From Odoribacter splanchnicus DSM 20712 (GTDB taxonomy: Bacteria > Bacteroidota > Bacteroidia > Bacteroidales > Marinifilaceae): 64,000 bases of DNA. The first letter of the stretch is position 1. The number at the start of each line of letters is the position of its first letter. The position numbers and the translations under genes are program-made. The stretch is taken from NCBI RefSeq assembly GCF_000190535.1, contig NC_015160.1, forward strand, positions 2,604,001 to 2,668,000, read 5' to 3'. Below the pieces are notes generated by a model. It was not told the origin of the DNA. It did no database searches and saw only the letters and a list, made by a program, of their open reading frames with translations. This document shows positions 36,074 to 44,434 of the stretch, in pieces.

Positions 36074-37409
36074 AGAACATTACAAAGCCCTCATCCGTCT
36101 GGGTATCCCCATTGTCATCGGACAAATCGGTATTGTGGTGGTAGGCCTGGCCGATAATATGATGGTAGGACAATATGCCACTCTCGACCTGGCTGCAGCT
36201 TCATTTGTCAACAGTGCCTTCAATATCCCCATTCTTTTCGGTCTGGGTTTTTCTTATGGTCTTACTCCCCTGGTCGGACAATTTTTCGGCCGTCATGACA
36301 AATATCATGTCGGTCAACTGCTACGCAACAGTCTGTTGGTAAATCTCTTCATCGGCTTGCTCCTGACCCTGGCGATGACAGTGGTATGGTTCAATATCGA
36401 CCGGCTAGGACAGCCTGAAGAATTACTCCCGTTGATCCGGCCTTATTTTCTTCTCCAGCTGGCTTCCCTGGTATTCGTCATGTTATTCAATTCTTTCAAG
36501 CAATTCGCCGACGGTATTACGGATACCAAAACGCCCATGTACATCATGATCTCCGCCAATCTGGTGAATATTGCCGGAAATTATATACTGATCTACGGAA
36601 AATTCGGACTACCGGCCCTGGGTGTCGTAGGAGCAGGCATTTCCACCTTAACGGCCCGTATCCTCATGTTTGCAGCTTTCGCCGTCTTATTTTACCGCAG
36701 CCTCCGTTACCGCCGCTATCTGGTCGGTTACAAACGGGGTAAATACAATTTCACCGATATCCTCTCACTCAATAAAATGGGCTGGATGGTCGGTTTACAG
36801 ATGGGACTGGAAACTGCCCTGTTCAGTATTACGGGAATTATGATCGGTTGGCTGGGAAGCATTGCCCTGGCCGCCCATCAGGTGATGGTGGCTATCTCAA
36901 CTTTAGGTTTTATGATCTATTACGGAGTCGGAGCAGCGGTATCTGTACGGGTGAGTAATTATTTCGGCCGTCAGGAGCTGCTCCATGTGCGCCGCACGAC
37001 GATGGCAGGCTTCCACCTCATTCTTTGTCTCGCTGTCTGTGCCTGTACTGTGTTCTTATTTTCCCGGGAACTGATCGGATATCTATTCACCACCTCCGAA
37101 GAAGTCATCCGGGTCGTATCCACCCTGGTCTATATCCTGCTGGCCTACCAATTCGGGGATGCCCTTCAGATTACCTATGCCAATTCCCTCCGCGGTATCG
37201 GCGATGTGATCTCCATGGCTGTCATCTCCTTTATCGGTTACTTCCTGATCGCCATGCCCGTATGCTACATCTGCGGCTTTGTACTCGAGTGGGGCATCAC
37301 AGGAATCTGGATCGGCTATCCGATAGGGCTTACCCTGACCGGAGTCATGCTTTGCGGGAGGTACTACTGGAAACTAAAAACTAAAACTCAGAGCAAAGAA
37401 TTTTATTGA
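36051..37409 (+). CDS. MATE family efflux transporter
   Basis: A multidrug/toxin extrusion antiporter of about 452 residues, with a dozen hydrophobic segments in two halves. The start MSYFTPYKEHYKALIRLGIP at 36051 fits the family; an upstream in-frame ATG at 36039 would add four residues. Typical MATE stretches are GLADNMMVGQY near 27-37, SYGLTPLVGQFFG near 70-82, and IALAAHQVMVAISTLGFMI in the second half. The substrate is unknown. The upstream promoter at 35686-35717 probably serves it through the remnant gene. Its end overlaps the converging HAD gene by 29 bases. Confidence 0.93.
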   Translation: MSYFTPYKEHYKALIRLGIPIVIGQIGIVVVGLADNMMVGQYATLDLAAASFVNSAFNIPILFGLGFSYGLTPLVGQFFGRHDKYHVGQLLRNSLLVNLFIGLLLTLAMTVVWFNIDRLGQPEELLPLIRPYFLLQLASLVFVMLFNSFKQFADGITDTKTPMYIMISANLVNIAGNYILIYGKFGLPALGVVGAGISTLTARILMFAAFAVLFYRSLRYRRYLVGYKRGKYNFTDILSLNKMGWMVGLQMGLETALFSITGIMIGWLGSIALAAHQVMVAISTLGFMIYYGVGAAVSVRVSNYFGRQELLHVRRTTMAGFHLILCLAVCACTVFLFSRELIGYLFTTSEEVIRVVSTLVYILLAYQFGDALQITYANSLRGIGDVISMAVISFIGYFLIAMPVCYICGFVLEWGITGIWIGYPIGLTLTGVMLCGRYYWKLKTKTQSKEFY

Positions 37410-37983
37410 TTTCCCGGTATCCTTTTTCCTTATCGGCAAAATGCACGGTATGGAAACCCAGTTGACGAGCCGCATCGACATTTTCCTTCAGGTCGTCGAT
37501 AAAGAGCGTATCTTCGGGGTATGCCTGAAAACGGTCGATCAGGATCCGGTAAATCTCTTTTTCGGGTTTAATCAGTTTTTCGTGAGCCGAGATGATCTGG
37601 CCCTCGAAATACCGAAAGACCTCCCGTTCTTTCAGGTAGTCATAAAATTCCAGGGACATATTGGAAAGGCAGAATAAACGGTAACCTTTACCGGCCAACT
37701 CTTTAATCAGACATTGTGTTTGGGGAATATCCCGCAACGAATGTTTGATAAATTCGACAAAATCCCAACATTCGGCATAAGGACGTCCCGAAAAAACACT
37801 CATTTCCCGAACGATATTCACCTGATCGATCGTCCCCCGGTCGTAATCGGGCCAAAATTTCCGGAAAAACCCCCTTTCAAACAGACTCACCGGCATTGCA
37901 CGATCACCGGTATATTCTTCCATCAAACGTTCGGGACTCCAATCGACCACAACTCCACCCAAATCAAAAACCACATTTTTCAT
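37381..37983 (-). CDS. HAD-family phosphatase (YihX-like)
   Basis: A 200-residue haloacid-dehalogenase-superfamily phosphatase, start chosen at 37983 (MKNVVFDLGGVVVDW). The frame to 38001 adds six residues. Motif I is FDLGGVVVD with the nucleophile Asp7, motif II is LFCLSNMS, motif III includes the lysine of KLIKPEKEIY, and motif IV is TLFIDDLKENV. This arrangement matches the YihX-like glucose-1-phosphate phosphatases, but the substrate cannot be fixed. It lies 98 bases after the TonB receptor gene on the same strand. Confidence 0.88.
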   Translation of the reverse strand: MKNVVFDLGGVVVDWSPERLMEEYTGDRAMPVSLFERGFFRKFWPDYDRGTIDQVNIVREMSVFSGRPYAECWDFVEFIKHSLRDIPQTQCLIKELAGKGYRLFCLSNMSLEFYDYLKEREVFRYFEGQIISAHEKLIKPEKEIYRILIDRFQAYPEDTLFIDDLKENVDAARQLGFHTVHFADKEKGYREINKILCSEF

Positions 37984-38081
37984 ATACTTGTCATTTTTCA
38001 ATCATACCTATTTTCGATATCTAAAGTTACAAAACTTATACCAACTTATCCGCTCACTGAAAAATCTATCCGGCAAGTGGA

Positions 38082-40493
38082 TTAAAAATCTACAATTACC
38101 CCGACAGAGGGTAAAACCGTTCCGCCCAATTCATTTTTTATGCTGCGCATCTGATAATAACCTTCCCGGTCAGGATCTTTGCGATAGCTTCCGTCGGGAT
38201 TTTCGACAGGCACCAGCTCATCGGGACCTAAAGCTTTATAGTTATAGATATTCTGAATGTCCGCATAAAATATCAACGACCACTTTCGAAAGAAAAAACT
38301 CTTATCCACCCTGACATCCAGTTGATGGAAAGCCGGTAATCGCTGTGTATTGAAGCGCGAATAATCATAATAAGGCTGATGTTTGGCCTCCCAGGCTTCT
38401 ATCCGTGCCGAAGTCTCCCGATCATAAGGCGTATAAGGCCCACCCGCCACATATCTCCATTTAAACCCCAAATCCCAACTTTTACCTATCCTACGGGTTG
38501 CTGTCAGAGAGAATATATGGCGGTTATCCCAACTACTGGGTATATAACGACGGGTATTCTGCAAATTTTCATCCAACTGTTTAAATTCGGAATAATACCA
38601 GGTATAAGCCAACGAAGCAACGACACCATAAAATTCCTGGGTTCTGAGCATCAATTCCAGCCCATAAGCTCTCCCTTCTCCGACGGGTCGAACCGCTTCG
38701 TCACCCACCGCCACATAGTCGGTACCTTTATTGGCCAAAGCAACCGAATCGGTCAGGGATACGGGATAATGATCGTAAGTCTTGTAAAAACCTTCCAGTG
38801 TAATCCGGGTAGTCGTTCCCGGACGATACTCAACTCCCAGTACATAATGATCGGCTCCGATATATCCGGTCTTATTCCGTTTATTCACCAGAACTCCCCC
38901 GGCGTCTGCAAAACCCAGCGTCGTATAGGCAGGCAACTGATAATACCGGCCGATATTGCCATTTAGCGACCAGCGTTCGTCGAATGCGTAAGAAAATGAG
39001 AAACGGGGCGATATTTGCCGGTAAAGAGCAGCTGTTTTACCGGTATAATTACATCCGTCCGCCCGGAGTCCCAGGGATAAAGCCAGCCGTTCGGAGAAAA
39101 AAGACCGGGACACCTGGCCGAAGACCGCCCATTTCCACATATTCAAAGCCCGGGAATAATACTGATCGATAGCTTCTCCCGCAGCGAACAGCCGCCGGGC
39201 CGTAGTATTGTCATAGTGGGCATATTCGATACCTGCCCCAACCTGAAGTTTAAACCCATTCGCTGCATAACGATGATGCTCGAAACGGAATTTATTTTCC
39301 GATTCTCCAGAGCGATAGTCGATTGTTTTGGGATTATGACGGTCATTGCCGGTGTATTTCTCGACCTTATTGTACAATCCACTCCGGCTTAGGACGAAAA
39401 AGTGATACCAGTTATTGCCGTAATGCTTAAAGGTCGTTCCCAAAGTATAACTCCATTGCCGGCTTTCCGGCAACCAATCGAGCAAATATTTCTGATGATC
39501 GTCGGGATTCTTCAGGTCGGTATTCAGACGGTTGATATCGTATCCGCCAATACCGAGCAAAGTCCATTCATTCCGGGCATTCAAACGGGTGACCGTCTTG
39601 AATTGCATATCATTATACACCGGAAGAAAAGGCAAACCGATGATACCGAACAACATCTTCAGATAACTTCGCCGGGCCGAAACAATAAAAGTAGTCTTTG
39701 GAGCCAACGGACCGTCCAAAGACAGGCCGTAATCGGTAGCACCGAAAGTAACCCGCGTCTTCACCCGGTCGGGATTTCCCTCGATCTGTCGAAATTCGAG
39801 CATAGAACTCATCATATTACCATAAGAAGCCGGGAAGGCACCGGAAAAGAAATTTACCTCTTTGACAAAATCGATATTCACAATACTGACTACCCCACCG
39901 GAAGCCCCCTGAGTAGCGAAATGATTTAAGATGGGCAATTCAACTCCGTCCAGATAAAACCGGTTTTCAGCAGGCCCACCACCCCGGACTACAAAATCAT
40001 TCCGGAATGCAGGCGAAGACAATACCCCCGGCATGGATTGTACTACTTTGGAAATATCCCGGTTGCCTCCGGGATTTTTTTCAATCTCCGCAATTCCTAT
40101 CCGCTGAATGGAAACCGGAGTTTCTACTGTTTTACGGTAAGGACTGGCTTTGACTACGACTTGTTCCAAAGTAGTCGATGCAGGTTCCAAACCGATATTT
40201 TCCGTTCTCTCTCCGGCAGTACCCAACAGAAACCCTACTGTCACCAAAGTCTGATAACCGATACTACTCACCTCCAAGCGGACAAGTCCCGGAGGAACAT
40301 TTTCCAACCGGAATCTTCCCTCCTCATCCGTCGCTCCCCCCAGAGTCGTCCCATAAACTACGACATTTGCAAATGGGATCGCCTCATTGCTCGCCAAATC
40401 GAAGACTCGTCCTTTAACGACACCTTTATTTTGTGCCTGGACAGCTGGTCCGATACCCAGACAAAATAAAAATAATACGATCCAATATCTCAT
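38082..40493 (-). CDS. TonB-dependent receptor with CarboxypepD_reg-like domain
   Basis: An 803-residue outer-membrane receptor. It has a signal peptide (about 1-20, ending VQAQ), a CarboxypepD_reg-like domain (about 25-105, VKGRVFDLASNEAIPFANVV), a plug domain (about 115-230, VVQSMPGVLSSP, then FRNDFVVRGGGPAENRFYLD) and a barrel ending VGVIVDF. It lacks an STN domain and has no SusD partner, so it is not a SusC. It may take up a metal chelate, vitamin or peptide. It has its own consensus promoter and may share a transcript with the HAD gene downstream. Confidence 0.93.
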   Translation of the reverse strand: MRYWIVLFLFCLGIGPAVQAQNKGVVKGRVFDLASNEAIPFANVVVYGTTLGGATDEEGRFRLENVPPGLVRLEVSSIGYQTLVTVGFLLGTAGERTENIGLEPASTTLEQVVVKASPYRKTVETPVSIQRIGIAEIEKNPGGNRDISKVVQSMPGVLSSPAFRNDFVVRGGGPAENRFYLDGVELPILNHFATQGASGGVVSIVNIDFVKEVNFFSGAFPASYGNMMSSMLEFRQIEGNPDRVKTRVTFGATDYGLSLDGPLAPKTTFIVSARRSYLKMLFGIIGLPFLPVYNDMQFKTVTRLNARNEWTLLGIGGYDINRLNTDLKNPDDHQKYLLDWLPESRQWSYTLGTTFKHYGNNWYHFFVLSRSGLYNKVEKYTGNDRHNPKTIDYRSGESENKFRFEHHRYAANGFKLQVGAGIEYAHYDNTTARRLFAAGEAIDQYYSRALNMWKWAVFGQVSRSFFSERLALSLGLRADGCNYTGKTAALYRQISPRFSFSYAFDERWSLNGNIGRYYQLPAYTTLGFADAGGVLVNKRNKTGYIGADHYVLGVEYRPGTTTRITLEGFYKTYDHYPVSLTDSVALANKGTDYVAVGDEAVRPVGEGRAYGLELMLRTQEFYGVVASLAYTWYYSEFKQLDENLQNTRRYIPSSWDNRHIFSLTATRRIGKSWDLGFKWRYVAGGPYTPYDRETSARIEAWEAKHQPYYDYSRFNTQRLPAFHQLDVRVDKSFFFRKWSLIFYADIQNIYNYKALGPDELVPVENPDGSYRKDPDREGYYQMRSIKNELGGTVLPSVGVIVDF

Positions 40494-40539
40494 CTCTAAA
40501 ATATCTTACTATTTATAAACTCTTCTCCCGACGGGTCGG

Positions 40540-40572
40540 CAAATGTACACAAACGAATCGTCATCTGACAAA
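40540..40572 (-). promoter_or_regulatory. Bacteroides-type promoter of the TonB receptor
   Basis: On the minus strand: TTTG (40569-40572), 21 bases, then TACATTTG (40540-40547), within the accepted spacing. Transcription should start near 40533, about 40 bases before the receptor ATG. Confidence 0.7.
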
Positions 40573-40694
40573 AAATCCCCCATCGATTACCGGTCAATGA
40601 GGAATTTTTCAAGAAAATATGAGTATTGAACATTAAGAATATATCCTTTATACGAGCAACTTAGCAAAAAGATTCAAAAAAAATTCTACTTTTC

Positions 40695-40725
40695 TTTGGA
40701 GGTTATATGAAAATATCTACCTTTG
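40695..40725 (+). promoter_or_regulatory. Bacteroides-type promoter of tRNA-Leu
   Basis: TTTG (40695-40698), exactly 19 bases, then TACCTTTG (40718-40725). Transcription would begin a few bases before the tRNA at 40740. This is the cleanest promoter in the window. Confidence 0.85.
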
Positions 40726-40739
40726 CACCCGAGTTCTTT

Positions 40740-40824
40740 GCCCAGGTGGCGGAATTGGTAGACGCGCTGGACTCAAAATCCAGTGTCCTCAACAGACGTG
40801 CGGGTTCGATTCCCGCCCTGGGTA
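40740..40824 (+). tRNA. tRNA-Leu (CAA)
   Basis: An 85-base tRNA with a seven-base acceptor stem (GCCCAGG with CCTGGGT, one G-U pair). The anticodon stem CTGGA/TCCAG encloses loop CTCAAAA, giving anticodon CAA. A long variable arm is typical of leucine, and the T arm is GCGGG-TTCGATT-CCCGC. The discriminator base is A and CCA is not encoded. It reads UUG codons. It has its own promoter and terminator. Confidence 0.96.
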
Positions 40825-40840
40825 CAAATTGAAAATCAAG

Positions 40841-40869
40841 GAGTTAGATGAAAATCTAACTCTTTTTTT
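40841..40869 (+). terminator. Terminator of tRNA-Leu
   Basis: A perfect 8-bp stem (GAGTTAGA at 40841-40848 with 40855-40862), loop TGAAAA and seven T at 40863-40869. Confidence 0.93.
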
Positions 40870-40951
40870 GTAACCCATGGGACCGGGGCATGGGGTTTCT
40901 TGAGGACTGGTACTATCTTAGAAAAAGTTTACTGATCACCTATCTTACAAT

Positions 40952-41536
40952 TTATTCCTGGAAAATTTCAGCCCTCACGCGGCTGAGGGTTTCGGGAGTC
41001 ATCAACAGATAAGAAGCGATATGGCTGATAGGGGCTCTTTTGGCTGCTTCGGGAAAATCTTTTAGAAAACGTTTATAGCGTTCCTTGGCAGTTTCGAATC
41101 GCCAGGAGTCGGCTTTGTTCTGGGATACCATAAGGCCCCATTCTAAAATTTTCTTGTATAATTGGGCAATAGAGGAATAAGAAACAAACAATTCTTGCAG
41201 ACCGGTATAGGGGATGTCGTACACCACGGTCGGTTCGATGGCTTCGGTCATCAAGCGTGTGGGTTCTTGTCTGAACAGGCTGATGATGCAAAATACCAAA
41301 TCATCTTCACACGAAAAATGTTCGGTGATATCATGCCCGTTTTTGTAGTAATACTGACGTAACATTCCCGATTCGACATAATGGAAATGGCGGGCTATCC
41401 GGCCTTCTTCGAGGAGAAGTTCTCCTTTATCGACCCGGCGACACTCCATTATAGAAGCAAGTGCTTCCTGTTCCTCCGGATGCAGAGGATAATAACGTCT
41501 GGACAGAGTTCGTGTTATAGCTAAAGCAGTTTTCAT
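40952..41536 (-). CDS. Crp/Fnr family transcriptional regulator
   Basis: A 194-residue regulator from the ATG at 41536 (MKTALAITRTLSRRYYPL). The frame back to 41614 adds an unlikely Phe-rich leader. The cyclic-nucleotide-binding-like domain spans about 15-125 (VDKGELLLEEGRIARHFHYV). The C-terminal helix-turn-helix reads PISHIASYLLMTPETLSRVR near 168-187. Proteins of this short type are common in Bacteroidetes and mostly have no known ligand; no cysteine cluster for an iron-sulphur centre is visible. Its targets are unknown. Neighbours are a tRNA gene and the inverted repeat region, so context gives no hint. Confidence 0.88.
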   Translation of the reverse strand: MKTALAITRTLSRRYYPLHPEEQEALASIMECRRVDKGELLLEEGRIARHFHYVESGMLRQYYYKNGHDITEHFSCEDDLVFCIISLFRQEPTRLMTEAIEPTVVYDIPYTGLQELFVSYSSIAQLYKKILEWGLMVSQNKADSWRFETAKERYKRFLKDFPEAAKRAPISHIASYLLMTPETLSRVRAEIFQE

Positions 41537-41705
41537 ATTTACCGGGAAAAAAGTATACAAAGAAAAGAAAAAGGGTTGAAAAAAAAGAGAATCGGAGCTT
41601 ATAAAGTTCATCATAAAACGTAGGTATAATTTTTTCTTTCTATTCCGATTCCGGTTTTTATACCGTCAGACCGGTTCGCCTGGACCGGTCCGTTAAGGCT
41701 TTCCT

Positions 41706-42097
41706 TCACTGACCGGCGGAACTCGCTTCGCTCAGACACCACCGGTCGGGCGTTCGGAAACCCTAACCGGACACTCGTTCCCGCTCCAATGGTCTTCCGG
41801 CATAAAAACCTTCATCTCACGTTAACACGACCTGGCAAAGGAAGAATTAGAAAAATTTTATAGAATAAAATACCGGCTCACCTCTATCGGATTATGGATA
41901 ATTGGGTTACTTTACCGGAAAATCTTTTTTCGCTGAAATTTATGGTTTTCAGGTCCGGTTTAGCTTGCCAGGTAGTGATAACGTAAGTCGGAGGTATTCG
42001 TGTTCGGGGACCATTGGAGCTCCGGCGAGTGTCGTCTTGCTTTTTCTGAACGCCCGGCCGGTGGTGTCTGAGCGAAGCGAGTTCCGCCGGTCAGTGA
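41706..42097. repeat. 53-bp inverted repeat with 286-bp centre, intergenic element
   Basis: Bases 41706-41758 and 42045-42097 are inverted copies matching at 51 of 53 positions. Inside, a second perfect 12-bp inverted pair (GCTCCAATGGTC at 41783-41794 with 42009-42020) and ACTCG-containing pairs continue the symmetry. Parts of the centre and flanks match fragments at 9561-9772. No transposase or credible protein is encoded. It could be a MITE-like element or a folded repeat. The flanks 41537-41705 and 42098-42429 hold no gene; the left flank includes the 24-bp block at 41651-41674 shared with 9561-9584. Confidence 0.85.
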
Positions 42098-42388
42098 AAG
42101 AAAAAGCCAGATGACCGACAGAAGCGACCGCGTCCCCGAACACGAATACCGAAGACGAACAAGGACCGGAATAATTCTACGTTTTAACAGTTACAGAGGT
42201 TAGAGAAGTGAAGCTTTCACCGTTGTAACTAAAAAATGGGAGAGGATCAGCAAGAAGAGCGAAGTGCAAAAGAAGGTGTCTGAAAACAAACTATTCAAAA
42301 AAGAGTAATTTCTGGTCAAAGGAGGAATTTTGGTTAAAATTTACCTTTATTTGAATAATAATCACCCTTGATTTCAAACGTTAGCACG

Positions 42389-42396
42389 TATTTTTG
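42389..42396 (+). promoter_or_regulatory. Likely -7 box of the GH2 gene
   Basis: TATTTTTG matches TAnnTTTG, 33 bases before the GH2 ATG. Only an imperfect CTTG is found upstream, at a spacing of 18, so this is a partial promoter call. Confidence 0.4.
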
Positions 42397-42429
42397 ATCC
42401 GTCGAAATAAATTAATCAATCAGATATCT

Positions 42430-44235
42430 ATGAAAAAAATCTTATTTTCTGCAATTGCTCTGGCTGTTAGTTTGGCAGGGTATGCACAATGGAAACCTGC
42501 GGGCGATAAAATAAAAACCACGTGGGCAGAGCAAATCGATCCGAATAATGTACTTCCGGAATATCCCCGACCGATCATGGAACGGAAGGAATGGAAAAAC
42601 CTGAACGGCTTGTGGGAATATGCCATCCGTCCGACGGGTACTCAGCAACCGGCAGACATGGACGGTCAGATATTGGTACCATTTGCCGTAGAATCGAGCC
42701 TCTCGGGTGTGATGAAGACTTTAGGCAAAGAAAACGAATTGTGGTATAGCCGGGAATTCACCGTTCCCTCCTCCTGGAAAGGCAAAAACATACTGCTGCA
42801 CTTCGGGGCTGTCGACTGGCAAGCCGATGTTTGGGTAAACGGCGTTAAAATGGGACAACACCGGGGAGGATACACCCCCTTCTCTTTCGATATTACTCCG
42901 GTTTTAGCTAAAGGGAAAAACCAGATCACGGTAAAAGTATGGGATCCGAGCGACGAAGGTTATCAACCGAGAGGAAAACAGGTGAAACACCCGGACGGTA
43001 TCTGGTACACTCCGGTCAGCGGAATCTGGCAAACGGTATGGATGGAACCTGTATCCGCCAACCACATCACCCGGCTGAAAACGACACCGGATATCGATAA
43101 AAAGATCCTGACCGTAGAAGCCCATACGGCAACCGGCAATCCTTCCGCCGTTGTTTCGGTAGTAGTATCGGAGGGAGGAAAGGTCGTAGCTACGGGAAAA
43201 GCCATGCAGGGCCAGCCCGTTCAGCTGGCGATCGAGAATGCCAGATTATGGAGTCCTGAAAATCCTTTCCTTTATGATATGAAAGTGACTCTGACCGACA
43301 ATGGAAAAGTGATCGACGAAGTGAACAGCTACGCTGCCATGCGGAAATATTCTATCCGCCAAGGCGCAGACGGTATTACCCGTTTACAGCTGAACAATCG
43401 GAATGTTTTCCACTTCGGTCCGCTGGATCAGGGATGGTGGCCCGACGGATTATATACCGCTCCGACCGACGAAGCCCTGGTATACGACATCAAGAAAGTA
43501 AAAGATTTCGGATATAATATGATCCGTAAGCATGTAAAGGTAGAACCGGCACGCTGGTACACCCATTGCGACAAATTAGGCGTAATCGTATGGCAGGATA
43601 TGCCGAATGGCGACAGAGGACCGGAATGGCAAAGCAGACAATATTTCAAAGGAGTAGAAATGGTCCATTCCGCCGAATCGGAAGCCAATTACCGCCGGGA
43701 ATGGAAAGAAATCATCGACCTGCTGTATTCCAATCCTTGTGTAGGGGTATGGGTGCCCTTCAACGAATGCTGGGGACAATTCAAAACTCCCGATATCGCA
43801 GCCTGGACAAAAGCTTATGATCCGAGTCGTCTGGTCAATCCTGCCAGCGGTGGAAATCACTACACCTGCGGAGATATTCTCGACCTGCACAATTATCCGG
43901 ATCCCGATTTATATCTCTACGATCCGATGCGGGCAACCGTATTAGGAGAATACGGCGGCATCGGACTGGTGATGAAAGACCACCTCTGGATGCCCGACAG
44001 AAACTGGGGATATGTGAAATTCAACAATCCGGAAGAAGTGACGACGGAGTATATCAAATATGCCGAACATTTACTTCAGTTGATCCCCCGGGGATTCTCT
44101 GCCGGCGTATATACCCAGATTACTGACGTCGAAGGAGAAGTCAATGGACTGATGACCTATGACAGAAAAGAAATCAAGGTAAACGAGAAAAAAATCCGGG
44201 AAATGAACCAAAAGATATGTAATTCCTTAAAATAA
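42430..44235 (+). CDS. Glycoside hydrolase family 2 enzyme (beta-galactosidase-like)
   Basis: A 601-residue exported GH2 enzyme. The start at 42430 places a clean signal peptide (MKKILFSAIALAVSLAGYAQ) at the N-terminus; the frame to 42394 adds twelve residues. The sugar-binding jelly-roll domain (about 50-210) has ERKEWKNLNGLWEYAI and LLHFGAVDWQADVWVNG. An immunoglobulin-like domain follows (about 215-315), then the TIM barrel (about 315-595). The likely acid/base is Glu446 in PFNECWG and the nucleophile is Glu507 in LGEYGG. GH2 covers several linkages, so the substrate is open. It stands alone, not in a SusCD locus. Confidence 0.9.
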   Translation: MKKILFSAIALAVSLAGYAQWKPAGDKIKTTWAEQIDPNNVLPEYPRPIMERKEWKNLNGLWEYAIRPTGTQQPADMDGQILVPFAVESSLSGVMKTLGKENELWYSREFTVPSSWKGKNILLHFGAVDWQADVWVNGVKMGQHRGGYTPFSFDITPVLAKGKNQITVKVWDPSDEGYQPRGKQVKHPDGIWYTPVSGIWQTVWMEPVSANHITRLKTTPDIDKKILTVEAHTATGNPSAVVSVVVSEGGKVVATGKAMQGQPVQLAIENARLWSPENPFLYDMKVTLTDNGKVIDEVNSYAAMRKYSIRQGADGITRLQLNNRNVFHFGPLDQGWWPDGLYTAPTDEALVYDIKKVKDFGYNMIRKHVKVEPARWYTHCDKLGVIVWQDMPNGDRGPEWQSRQYFKGVEMVHSAESEANYRREWKEIIDLLYSNPCVGVWVPFNECWGQFKTPDIAAWTKAYDPSRLVNPASGGNHYTCGDILDLHNYPDPDLYLYDPMRATVLGEYGGIGLVMKDHLWMPDRNWGYVKFNNPEEVTTEYIKYAEHLLQLIPRGFSAGVYTQITDVEGEVNGLMTYDRKEIKVNEKKIREMNQKICNSLK

Positions 44236-44354
44236 GAATACATACAAGATTTTAGACAGAACAGCGCGAAAGCGGTTTGTTTCTGTCGGACATCGGGAGA
44301 GGGCAGGGCAGACGCATTACTTAGGGATTTGGTGAAACTCCTTTTACCTACTTG

Positions 44355-44399
44355 ATTGAGAGGTCGAAACGGGAAATAATCCCGTTTCTCCTACTCAAT
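44355..44399. terminator. Two-way terminator hairpin between converging genes
   Basis: GAAACGGGA (44366-44374) pairs with 44380-44388 around a five-base loop, and an outer ATTGAG/CTCAAT pair (44355-44360 with 44394-44399) extends the stem. It lies between the GH2 gene (plus) and the thioredoxin gene (minus). T-runs are weak on both sides, so it could also be a structural repeat. Confidence 0.5.
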
Positions 44400-44434
44400 T
44401 AGCTTTTATCATTTCAGAATCCCGTTTTCTTACT

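Noticed and set aside
41902..42114. A 70-codon frame inside the inverted repeat region
   Set aside because: It crosses the repeat centre and right arm, has low-complexity character and no likeness to a transposase or known small protein.
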